Shown: piece after piece, positions 22,418 to 28,570 of the stretch
Layout: every line of letters starts with the position of its first letter
Numbering within the stretch: the stretch's first letter is position 1
DNA from: an uncultured Ruminococcus sp.
Lineage (GTDB): Bacteria > Bacillota > Clostridia > Oscillospirales > Ruminococcaceae
Length of the DNA stretch: 28,570 nucleotides
NCBI GenBank assembly: GCA_946186215.1
Contig: CAMHMM010000003.1
Coordinates: 1-28,570, forward strand
Direction of reading: 5' to 3'
The notes under the pieces: generated by a model
Databases searched by the model: none
What the model was told of the DNA's origin: nothing
The model's input: the letters and a program-made list of their open reading frames with translations, nothing else
Program-made: the position numbers and the translations under genes

Positions 22418-22676
22418 CGGCAGGCAAAGCCCGCAGTTTCCCGTAAGTTTATTCATGGGAAACATTTTGTTTGTAGCTCGGTTCGTTAATGAACCCCACC
22501 ACCACCGCCTGAAGGCGGCGGTTCCCCTTCCCTTTCAGGGGAGGCAAGACGGGCATAAAAGTTCCGAGCCACAAAAGTTCGTTTCCCGATAAATGAGAGT
22601 ACGGGTAACAGCGGCGTTTCGCCGCACGGGAGGGTGCAGGCTCTGCCTACCGGGTAGCTGTCGGCCTTGCCGGATT
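22418..22676. repeat. Composite hairpin-repeat element (first copy)
   Basis: A left part in plus orientation (GGCAAAGCC near 22423, GCAGTTTCCCGTAAGTTTATTC, TTTGTAGCTCGG), a middle module AACCCCACCACCACCGCCT with the CCGCCT-GA-AGGCGG hairpin, and a right part in minus orientation with GTTCCGAGCCAC, GCGGCG-TTT-CGCCGC (22611-22625), GCAGGC-TCT-GCCTAC (22636-22650) and GTCGGCCTTGCCGG (from 22660). The two flanks point toward each other. It is closely matched by 23046-23263. The sequence between 22677 and 23045 holds the long hairpin at 22741-22826 and nothing else I recognise. Confidence 0.8.
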
Positions 22677-22740
22677 ATCATCATAATTTGCTTCGCCTGA
22701 CGGTAGCCTCTTGTCTTAAACGGCTGATTTGCAGCGAGTC

Positions 22741-22826
22741 AAAGGGGATGAAACACCAGAGGGACGGAACATTCATTTGAAATGACGGTTGTATTTATGC
22801 GCCGTCCCTCTTCGTTTCTCCCCTTT
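22741..22826. repeat. Long imperfect hairpin / inverted repeat
   Basis: AAAGGGGATGAAAC (22741-22754) pairs with GTTTCTCCCCTTT (22814-22826) with one bulge, and AGAGGGACGG (22758-22767) pairs perfectly with CCGTCCCTCT (22802-22811), around a loop of about 34 bases. It is unrelated in sequence to the 15-base hairpin repeats. It could be a miniature inverted-repeat element or a structured RNA. No T-tract follows. Confidence 0.6.
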
Positions 22827-23045
22827 GTATCCCCTTTTCCCCACTCTCTTGATATTTCGCTTTGCATCCGGACACCGCTTATAACCCACTCAGGTTTATC
22901 TGCACACTAAATCTAACATTCAATCAGGTGGGTTTTGTGGGGATATGCGCCAATGTATGTCTGCTTTCTGTCTGATTTGTCTTGCCCTATCATTTGGATA
23001 GTAACCTGCTCTCATATCCGTCAATCTCTACTATTAGTTTGTCCG

Positions 23046-23263
23046 GCGGGCAAAGCCCGCAGTTTCCCGTATGTTTATTCATGGGAAACATTTTGTTTGT
23101 AGTTCGGTTCGTTAATGAACCCCACCACTACCGCCTGAAAAGGGGGGCAAGTCCTAATTAGCGCGTCACGCATAAAACAGCGCTTTAATAAAAGCTCCGA
23201 GCCACAAATAAGCATTTCCATACAAAAGAGAGTACGGGAGGGTGCAGGCTCTGCCTGCCGGAT
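23046..23263. repeat. Composite hairpin-repeat element (second copy, decayed)
   Basis: The same order as 22418-22676: GCGGGC-AAA-GCCCGC (23046-23060), GCAGTTTCCCGTATGTTTATTC and TTTGTAGTTCGGTTCG, then AACCCCACCACTACCGCCTG with a broken GGCGG hairpin (CTGAAAAGGGGGGC), then the reversed flank with AGCTCCGAGCCAC, AAAGAGAGTACGGGAGGG and GCAGGC-TCT-GCCTGC (23244-23258). It ends about 10 bases before the -35 box of the DJ-1 gene. Confidence 0.78.
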
Positions 23264-23273
23264 AAAAATTTAC

Positions 23274-23302
23274 TTGATTATTGATGCATTGTCTGTTATA
23301 AT
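23274..23302 (+). promoter_or_regulatory. Sigma-A promoter for the DJ-1/PfpI gene
   Basis: TTGATT (23274-23279), 17 bases, TATAAT (23297-23302). The leader to the chosen start at 23354 is about 45 bases. It probably also serves the lipoprotein gene downstream. Confidence 0.82.
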
Positions 23303-23353
23303 GGTGATAAGTTGCCGGCATATGCCGCATGACAGATTGAACGGAAGATGTGT

Positions 23354-23947
23354 ATGAATGTATTGCTGCTGCTTGCAAAGGGCTTTGAGACCATCGAGGC
23401 AAGCGTTTTCATTGATATAATGGGCTGGGCCCGCAATGACTTTGATACGGATATCAAGGTTATTACCTGCGGCTTCAGTAAGACTGTTGTGAGCACCTTC
23501 GGCGTACCCGTTACCGTGGATACGCTTATCGATGAAGTGAGCGCCGACGATTTTGATGCGCTGGCCATCCCGGGCGGATTTGAAGAGTCCGGCTTTTATG
23601 AAGAGGCGTATTCCTCAAAGCTGTCCGACCTGATAAACAGCTTCGACAGACAGCATAAGCCGATAGCCTCTGTATGTGTCGGAGCGCTGGCTCTGGGGTA
23701 CAGCGGGATACTGCAGGGCAAAAGGGCAACGACCTATCATCTCGGCGACGGGCGCAGACAACGGCAGCTGGCTGAGTTCGGCGCAGAGGTAACGAATATG
23801 CCCGTTGTGAGGACGGATAATATAATAACCTCATACTGTCCGCAGACCGCTCCGGATGTGGCGTTCTGCCTGCTTGAGATGCTTGCGGGAAAAGAGAAGG
23901 CTCAGGCTGTAAGGGTGGCTATGGGATATGCGGCAGAGGATGAATGA
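23354..23947 (+). CDS. DJ-1/PfpI family protein
   Basis: This 197-residue cytosolic protein has the DJ-1/ThiJ/YajL layout: GFETIEASVF (10-19) with the conserved Glu12 that contacts the nucleophile, LAIPGGFEESGFY (70-82), and the nucleophile elbow IASVCVGALALG with Cys108. Family members include oxidative-stress chaperones and glyoxalase or deglycase-type enzymes; the precise role cannot be told from sequence. The ATG at 23354 is favoured because GGAAG lies about 6 bases upstream; an ATG two codons earlier is possible. A strong promoter is 50 bases upstream, and a lipoprotein gene follows after 42 bases. Confidence 0.9.
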   Translation: MNVLLLLAKGFETIEASVFIDIMGWARNDFDTDIKVITCGFSKTVVSTFGVPVTVDTLIDEVSADDFDALAIPGGFEESGFYEEAYSSKLSDLINSFDRQHKPIASVCVGALALGYSGILQGKRATTYHLGDGRRQRQLAEFGAEVTNMPVVRTDNIITSYCPQTAPDVAFCLLEMLAGKEKAQAVRVAMGYAAEDE

Positions 23948-23989
23948 ATCGTTTATCCTCATGCGGCTGATAAAGGGAGAGATATCAAT

Positions 23990-25474
23990 ATGAACAAAAC
24001 CAAAAAAGTACTGGCACTTGTAATGTCATTGTCGATGCTGGCAGCGCTTACGGGCTGCGGCGGCAGCAGAACTGCTGATGTGACCGAAACCGAAGCAGCT
24101 CAGACAGAGCAGACCACAGCGGCTTCTGCCGAAAATACGGACAGCGCACCTGCGGCACAGGCTCAGGAAATAGATGCCAGTGCGCTTATCGGCCATTATG
24201 ACGGTGCACTTATCATGGACGAGGACGGCAACATGATAGATACCGACGAGGAGTGGCTGGAACTCGGCGAGAACGGCAAGGCTGTGCTGTTTCTGATGGA
24301 TGAGCCCGATGAGATGACCTACGATGTGTACACCGATGAGGATCTTATCCTGACTGCACCCGACGGCACCGAGGTTATGGGACAGTATGAGGGCGACTGG
24401 GTGTATCTTTCGATACAGGGGCTTGTGCTGATGCTGGTCAAGGAGGGCACTCCCGACTGGGAGACACGCCATGATCCGAAGACAATTGAAGCTGCACAGT
24501 CCGAAACGGTCGGCTCCGATGATGATAGGGGCGCGTCTGCTGAGAGCGGCACAGACTATAACAGCATCTATTCCCCCGTGATCGATGAAATATCTGCGGC
24601 AATAAATGACGGCTATGACTTTGAAAAGGAATACCGCTATCTTCCCATGGGCATCGTGGAAAGGATCATATACGAGGATAAGTCAAAGCTTCTCAGGAGC
24701 ATAGGCTACCTTATCGAGGATATCAGCGGCGACGGGATCCCGGAGCTGCTTATCGGCGAAACGAAGCAGGATGATACCGACGAGTGGAGCGCGGCTACAG
24801 TCTATGCCTGCTATTCATACGCAGATGGTGAGATCGTCTCCGCCTTTGAGGGCATGACCAGAAGTTCGCATAAATATATGGGCAACGGATATTTTTACTA
24901 TTTCGGCTCGAACGGCGCAATGAGCAGCCTGACGGGTAAAAATCATATCAGCGCGGACGGCAAGGAGCTTGTCTGGGATGATTTCTACTTCACCGACGGC
25001 GAAGATGCAGACACGCTCTCATACTATCACAACACCACAGGATTTTATGATGTGGACGCGGCCGAAAAGATAGATATCACACATGAAGACTTCATGAAGA
25101 TCATGGATGACTATGAAAAGGATATAATACAGCTTCCCTTTATACCCATCGGCGGCGATACAGGCAGCGCAGACGGTGCTGACGGGGAGATAAAGATCAT
25201 TGATCTTCCCGACGGCGAGATGGAAGGAACATGGAAAGACTCTGCCGGCAATGCTGTTTCTTTGTATGAATACCGCGGTGAATTCGAGATGGGAGACTCC
25301 TCGGGCGAGATAGTATACAACGGTGATCCCGATGCACCGCAGTACACACTGCGCACCTATGACGGCACCGATCTTGCAAAGATGTTTTTCTATAAGGATG
25401 CTGACGGGAAGTATTGTATGTCTGTGACATTTACCGCCCCGGGGGGCAGCACCGAGGTTTACCGTAAGCAGTAA
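23990..25474 (+). CDS. Hypothetical lipoprotein with acidic repeats
   Basis: A 494-residue exported protein. The signal peptide ends in the lipobox LTGC with the lipidated Cys at 23, followed by a Thr/Glu/Ala-rich linker (26-60). Residues 63-155 and the last 95 residues resemble each other in style (GHYDGALIMDEDGNM, EGTWKDSAGNAVSLYEYRGE) and look like small beta domains that report the phrase YDG or EGTW. The middle (about 195-375) contains EDISGDGIPELLIGE, an acidic calcium-loop-like motif often seen in uncharacterised Ruminococcus-type lipoproteins. I see no catalytic signature. A GGGAGAG ribosome site precedes the ATG. It probably shares a transcript with the DJ-1 gene. No clear terminator follows. 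Confidence 0.8.
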   Translation: MNKTKKVLALVMSLSMLAALTGCGGSRTADVTETEAAQTEQTTAASAENTDSAPAAQAQEIDASALIGHYDGALIMDEDGNMIDTDEEWLELGENGKAVLFLMDEPDEMTYDVYTDEDLILTAPDGTEVMGQYEGDWVYLSIQGLVLMLVKEGTPDWETRHDPKTIEAAQSETVGSDDDRGASAESGTDYNSIYSPVIDEISAAINDGYDFEKEYRYLPMGIVERIIYEDKSKLLRSIGYLIEDISGDGIPELLIGETKQDDTDEWSAATVYACYSYADGEIVSAFEGMTRSSHKYMGNGYFYYFGSNGAMSSLTGKNHISADGKELVWDDFYFTDGEDADTLSYYHNTTGFYDVDAAEKIDITHEDFMKIMDDYEKDIIQLPFIPIGGDTGSADGADGEIKIIDLPDGEMEGTWKDSAGNAVSLYEYRGEFEMGDSSGEIVYNGDPDAPQYTLRTYDGTDLAKMFFYKDADGKYCMSVTFTAPGGSTEVYRKQ

Positions 25475-25514
25475 GGGCAGGCGCAGCTGTTTCAGCACTA
25501 CACTGTCTGATGGC

Positions 25515-25565
25515 TTTTTGCCAAAAATTGTTATTTTGTAGTAGGAAAATGCCACTTTTGCCAAA
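25515..25565. promoter_or_regulatory. Two palindromic operators upstream of the isomerase promoter
   Basis: TTTTTG-C-CAAAAA (25515-25527) is a perfect odd palindrome, and TTTG-C-CAAA (25557-25565) repeats its core. Their centres are 40 bases apart, close to four helical turns, and the second site ends 5 bases before the -35 box. This arrangement fits a dimeric regulator binding both sites on one DNA face. The regulator is not in the window. Confidence 0.5.
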
Positions 25566-25570
25566 TCATC

Positions 25571-25599
25571 TTGATAGACCGCACATTTTATTGTACAAT
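25571..25599 (+). promoter_or_regulatory. Sigma-A promoter for the sugar isomerase
   Basis: TTGATA (25571-25576), 17 bases, TACAAT (25594-25599). The leader to the start at 25725 is about 120 bases and contains the inverted-repeat element at 25618-25704. Confidence 0.82.
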
Positions 25600-25617
25600 A
25601 ATGTGTAAGGAGTTTTC

Positions 25618-25704
25618 TTTAGGAAATACTGAATAAGTGCGTCCTTCTTACCAACAGGGCGAAGGCGCATGATGGTTTATATGATCAATTCAGAGTTTTC
25701 TTTA
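25618..25704. repeat. Small inverted-repeat element in the isomerase leader
   Basis: TTTAGGAAATACTGAAT (25618-25634) and ATTCAGAGTTTTCTTTA (25688-25704) are imperfect inverted ends, with the inner CTGAAT/ATTCAG exact. Inside, GCGTCCTTC pairs with GAAGGCGC. In addition GAGTTTTCTTTA occurs twice as a direct repeat (25610-25621 and 25693-25704). It may be a miniature insertion element or a leader RNA hairpin; both are guesses. Confidence 0.45.
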
Positions 25705-25724
25705 ATATGAAGGAGGTAACCCAA

Positions 25725-27227
25725 ATGAACAAATTACAGAACATCCCCGAGCTTAAGATCGGTATTGTAGCAGTGTCCCGTGACTGCTTCCCCATGACTC
25801 TTTCCGAGAACCGCAGAAAGGCTGTTGTAAAGGCTTACACAGAGAAGTACTGCGCTTGTGCTATCTATGAATGTCCCGTTGTTATCGAGAATGAGCTGGA
25901 TATGAGAAAGGCTCTTGCTGATATCCAGGCAGCAGGCTGCAATGCTCTCGTTGTATATCTCGGCAACTTTGGTCCCGAGACACCCGAGACACTTCTTGCA
26001 AAGTATTTCGACGGCCCTGCAATGTTCGTTGCAGCTGCCGAGGATGACTGCGGCAATGCTCTTGTAGACAGCAGAGGCGACGCTTACTGCGGTATGCTCA
26101 ATGCAAGCTACAATCTCAAGCTCCGCAATATAAAGGCATATATCCCCGAATATCCCGTTGGCACAGCTTCCGAAGTTGCTGACATGATCCATGAGTTCAT
26201 CCCTGTTGCCCGTACAATCGTAGGCCTGAAGAACCTCAAGATCATCACCTTCGGCCCCCGTCCCCAGGACTTCCTTGCCTGCAACGCTCCTATCGCAAGA
26301 CTTTATGATCTCGGCGTAGAGATCGAGGAGAACTCCGAGCTCGACCTGCTCGCAGCATATAATGCTCATGCAAATGATGAGAGGATCCCCGCTCTTGTTG
26401 AAGAAATGGCTGCTGAGCTCGGCGAGGGCAACAAGATGGCCGGCATTCTTCCCCGTCTTGCACAGTATGAGCTGACTCTTCTTGACTGGGCTGAGGCTCA
26501 CAAGGGTGAGAGAGCATTCGTTGCATTTGCCAACAAGTGCTGGCCTTCCTTCCAGACTGAGTTCAAGTTCGTTCCCTGCTATGTAAACGGCCGTCTCGGC
26601 GCAAGAGGCATCCCCGTTTCCTGCGAGGTTGATATCTACGGCGTTCTCAGCGAATACATCGGCCAGTGCGTATCCGACGATGTAGTAACACTTCTCGACA
26701 TCAACAATACCGTTCCCGGAAATATCTACAATGAGGATATCAAGGGCAAGTTCGATTACACTCAGCATGATACATTCATGGGCTTCCACTGCGGCAACGG
26801 TTCTTCCTGCATACTCCAGAGCCCTGTTATGAAGTATCAGCTCATCATGCACAGAGGCCTTGAGCCCGATGTTGAGCCTGATATCACAAGAGGTACTCTC
26901 GAGGGCGATATCAAGCCCGGCGATATCACATTCTTCCGTCTCCAGTCCACAGCTGATGCAACTCTGCGCTCCTATGCAGCACAGGGCGAGATACTCCCCG
27001 TTGCTACCCGCTCCTTCGGTACCATTGGTATCTTCGGCATCAAGGAAATGGGCAGATTCTACCGCTATGTGCTCATCGAAAAGGGCTATCCTCACCACGG
27101 TGCAGTTGTATTCGGTCACCACGGCAAGGCAATCTTCGATGTTCTCAAGTATTTCGGCGTAGAGGACAGAGAGTACAACCATCCCGCAGGTATCCCCTAC
27201 TGCGGCGAGAACCCCTACAAGGCATAA
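25725..27227 (+). CDS. L-fucose/L-arabinose isomerase family protein
   Basis: This 500-residue cytosolic enzyme should interconvert an aldose and ketose using a divalent metal. The C-terminal half shows the family motifs: SCEVDIYG (299-306) with Glu301 and LLDINN (323-328) with Asp325 as likely metal ligands, GFHCGNGS (353-360), and YPHHGAVVFGHHG (455-467) with the candidate third ligand His. Length is nearer AraA (about 500) than E. coli FucI (about 590), so L-arabinose, L-fucose or a related sugar are all possible. The ATG at 25725 follows GGAGG by 8 bases; the upstream ATG at 25707 would contain the ribosome site. Codon use is strongly biased: I see no GCG and one GTG in frame, unlike neighbours, which suggests very high expression. 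It is monocistronic, between its own promoter and a strong terminator. Confidence 0.87.
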   Translation: MNKLQNIPELKIGIVAVSRDCFPMTLSENRRKAVVKAYTEKYCACAIYECPVVIENELDMRKALADIQAAGCNALVVYLGNFGPETPETLLAKYFDGPAMFVAAAEDDCGNALVDSRGDAYCGMLNASYNLKLRNIKAYIPEYPVGTASEVADMIHEFIPVARTIVGLKNLKIITFGPRPQDFLACNAPIARLYDLGVEIEENSELDLLAAYNAHANDERIPALVEEMAAELGEGNKMAGILPRLAQYELTLLDWAEAHKGERAFVAFANKCWPSFQTEFKFVPCYVNGRLGARGIPVSCEVDIYGVLSEYIGQCVSDDVVTLLDINNTVPGNIYNEDIKGKFDYTQHDTFMGFHCGNGSSCILQSPVMKYQLIMHRGLEPDVEPDITRGTLEGDIKPGDITFFRLQSTADATLRSYAAQGEILPVATRSFGTIGIFGIKEMGRFYRYVLIEKGYPHHGAVVFGHHGKAIFDVLKYFGVEDREYNHPAGIPYCGENPYKA

Positions 27228-27241
27228 GATCTTATAATCTG

Positions 27242-27274
27242 TGCCGCATCCTCACGGATGCGGCATTTTTTTTT
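27242..27274 (+). terminator. Intrinsic terminator of the isomerase gene
   Basis: TGCCGCATCC (27242-27251), loop TCAC, GGATGCGGCA (27256-27265), then nine T. Confidence 0.93.
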
Positions 27275-27326
27275 ATTCAGCTCACAGAAGTTTATAAAAT
27301 AATATCGTAAATATATTCTGATCCTA

Positions 27327-27356
27327 TTGTTTTTCAGGCGCAGATATGCTTATGAT
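27327..27356 (+). promoter_or_regulatory. Probable promoter for the CPBP protease gene
   Basis: TTGTTT (27327-27332), 18 bases, TATGAT (27351-27356). The leader to the ATG at 27397 is about 35 bases. Weaker match than the other promoters here. Confidence 0.55.
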
Positions 27357-27396
27357 AATATGAAAGAAGCTGAAAAAACAGTATCGGAGGCGTTTT

Positions 27397-28239
27397 ATGA
27401 AGTATTTGCTGAATTTTCTGAAAAAACAGCCTGTTGTAACAATGCTCCTTGCCGTTATAATCGGAATGGCGGGAATATTATCCCTCGACGGCGGAGACAT
27501 TCCCATAGGCGGTTTTGTGCTGAGAATACTGCTTTCGGGCACTATGGGCGTTTACCTCTACCTTATCTCGGGCGAGAAAGCTATACAGGATTACAGCGAG
27601 AGCACGGGCTATGTGATAAAAACACTGTCGGTCTACTGGATACTTGCAGGCATCGTAGGACTGCTGGGGATGCTGATGCTCTTCGATGAGAGCACCGTGA
27701 AATATGAGAACTGGTATGTGAACCTGCTGCTGGGCTTTTTTGAGATGCTTGCGGTAGGACTTTTCGAGGAACTGCTGTTCAGGGCGATCATCAATGATTC
27801 GATAATTTATCAGTTCCGGAACTGCAAGGGTGTATTCGTGCTCAGTGCGGTCGTGTCATTCCTCGTTTTCGGAGCTGTGCATATCGTTCCCGCTGTTCTT
27901 GCAGGCTCTGTTTACGACACGAATACCGCTCTTCAGGCTGTTATGAAGACCGTGCAGACGGGTGTATTAGGTCTTACCCTGCTGGTCATGTACTGGAAGT
28001 CCCGCAATATCTGGGCGTGTGCTGTGCTGCACGGAATATATGACTTCCTTCTCGCTCTGCATACCTATTTTGTCAATATCGGCTCTATGGGAGGCTATGT
28101 CAGCACGGACAGCTCTGCAGGCAATTCGGCGCTGATCATGTATTCTGTGACTACCGTGATAGAGCTGCTGATATTCTTCCGTGTATGGAAAAAGGTCGGA
28201 AAGACTATCGACTTTGAAAAGCTCCGTCAGGAATGGTAA
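27397..28239 (+). CDS. CPBP (CAAX/Abi-type) intramembrane glutamic protease
   Basis: The 280-residue protein has about seven or eight predicted membrane helices and the three family motifs: EELLFR (124-129; EExxxR with the catalytic Glu pair), FGAVHI (158-163, His162) and LHGIYDF (211-217, HxxxD). CPBP proteins are related to CAAX prenyl proteases; bacterial members act in protein secretion, bacteriocin maturation or immunity, and many are unassigned. A GGAGG ribosome site lies 6 bases before the ATG. No bacteriocin precursor or transporter gene is next to it, so the substrate is unknown. It ends with a shared terminator. Confidence 0.9.
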   Translation: MKYLLNFLKKQPVVTMLLAVIIGMAGILSLDGGDIPIGGFVLRILLSGTMGVYLYLISGEKAIQDYSESTGYVIKTLSVYWILAGIVGLLGMLMLFDESTVKYENWYVNLLLGFFEMLAVGLFEELLFRAIINDSIIYQFRNCKGVFVLSAVVSFLVFGAVHIVPAVLAGSVYDTNTALQAVMKTVQTGVLGLTLLVMYWKSRNIWACAVLHGIYDFLLALHTYFVNIGSMGGYVSTDSSAGNSALIMYSVTTVIELLIFFRVWKKVGKTIDFEKLRQEW

Positions 28240-28258
28240 GGCTTCTATTGATCAAAAA

Positions 28259-28295
28259 GGTCTCCTGTCGTCACATGACAGGAGACCGATCGTTT
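28259..28295. terminator. Bidirectional intrinsic terminator
   Basis: GGTCTCCTGTC (28259-28269) pairs perfectly with GACAGGAGACC (28277-28287) around a 7-base loop. GATCGTTTT follows on plus, and TTTTTGATC follows on minus, so it can end both the CPBP gene and the converging minus-strand gene. Confidence 0.9.
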
Positions 28296-28570
28296 TATTC
28301 GGATATCGTAACTATGTCAGACTTGGTGATCTTCGTCCACTTTCCGTTTATATATGCCTTCACAGCATATCCCGTATCGGTGGATCTTGGTTTTATCACA
28401 ACAGATGTCTTCGTTGTGGTGGTGATCTTTTGCAGCTTGCTCTTTGATACACGGTAAACTGCGTATTTCTTCGCGTTGGGTACGGCCTTCCATTTAAGGA
28501 TGATCTTGCCGTCCTTTGCGGTGGCTGTTACAGCGGGTTTGGCTGCCGCTTTTTCAAGAGTAACGGTTAT
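28295..28570 (-). CDS. C-terminal end of a secreted fibronectin-III-like protein (partial)
   Basis: A minus-strand frame enters at the window edge and stops at TAA (28297-28295), giving the last 91 residues. They read as one beta-sandwich repeat: TATAKDGKIILKWKAVPNAK, KYAVYRVSKSKLQKI, TTTTKTSVV, then DTGYAVKAYINGKWTKI and a short tail ending ISE. The pattern matches fibronectin type III-like repeats common in large secreted proteins of Ruminococcus and related Clostridia. The protein ends right after the repeat, with no sortase signal or membrane anchor. The catalytic or binding part, if any, lies outside the window. Confidence 0.83.
   Translation of the reverse strand: MTVTLEKAAAKPAVTATAKDGKIILKWKAVPNAKKYAVYRVSKSKLQKITTTTKTSVVIKPRSTDTGYAVKAYINGKWTKITKSDIVTISE

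Noticed and set aside
25734..27182. Open frame of 482 codons antisense to the sugar isomerase
   Set aside because: It lies wholly inside a recognised gene with strong codon bias, which by itself leaves the opposite strand open. It has no ribosome site or family motif.
28181..28457. Small plus-strand frames after the CPBP gene
   Set aside because: They overlap the terminator and the antisense side of a recognisable fibronectin-III-like coding end.

Overview
The window looks like chromosomal DNA of a gut or rumen Ruminococcus-type Clostridium (Oscillospiraceae). This is inferred, not proven. It rests on a secreted GH44 glucanase-type enzyme with a Thr/Glu-rich linker, lipoproteins of a style common in that group, a Feo iron operon with the small Cys-rich partner protein, sigma-A promoters close to consensus, GGAGG ribosome sites and moderate G+C. 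Both ends of the window cut through genes.

Layout. 1-4616 (minus): a likely operon read from a near-perfect promoter at 4588-4616 through an Mrp/NBP35 Fe-S carrier, a membrane-anchored GH44 enzyme, a PLP aminotransferase and a truncated unknown gene. 4620-5570: about 1 kb of intergenic hairpin repeats. 5571-7904 (minus): a large lipoprotein with a solute-binding domain, divergent from citrate synthase (8218-9609, plus). 9609-9988: a tandem array of the same repeat family. 10054-14136 (plus): a PPDK-type ATP-grasp protein with an N-terminal region resembling a degenerate KaiC/RecA domain, then a RelA/SpoT-type synthetase, then a GNAT acetyltransferase. 14231-17588 (minus): the feoA-feoA-feoB iron(II) uptake operon with its Cys-rich accessory protein. 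17694-21947 (minus): a LytS-type histidine kinase, a response regulator with a SARP-like output domain, a MazG-like pyrophosphatase, a DUF503 protein and a PlsC-like acyltransferase with a zinc ribbon, ending in a strong terminator. 21948-23273: about 1.3 kb without a convincing gene, carrying two more composite repeat elements and a long hairpin. 23274-28295 (plus): a DJ-1/PfpI protein, a lipoprotein, a highly expressed-looking sugar isomerase with its own operators, promoter and terminator, and a CPBP membrane protease. 28295-28570 (minus): the C-terminal end of a secreted fibronectin-III-like protein.

The best candidate for an undescribed system is 10054-13636. It joins an orphan PPDK-type ATP-grasp protein that shows no phosphohistidine domain to an alarmone-synthetase-like protein whose catalytic residues look intact, only 22 bases apart. 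The second is the hairpin repeat family. At least a dozen copies form a 15-base hairpin with a covarying 6-bp stem and a three-base purine loop; some copies start exactly at the stop codon of the upstream gene. Function is unknown for both.
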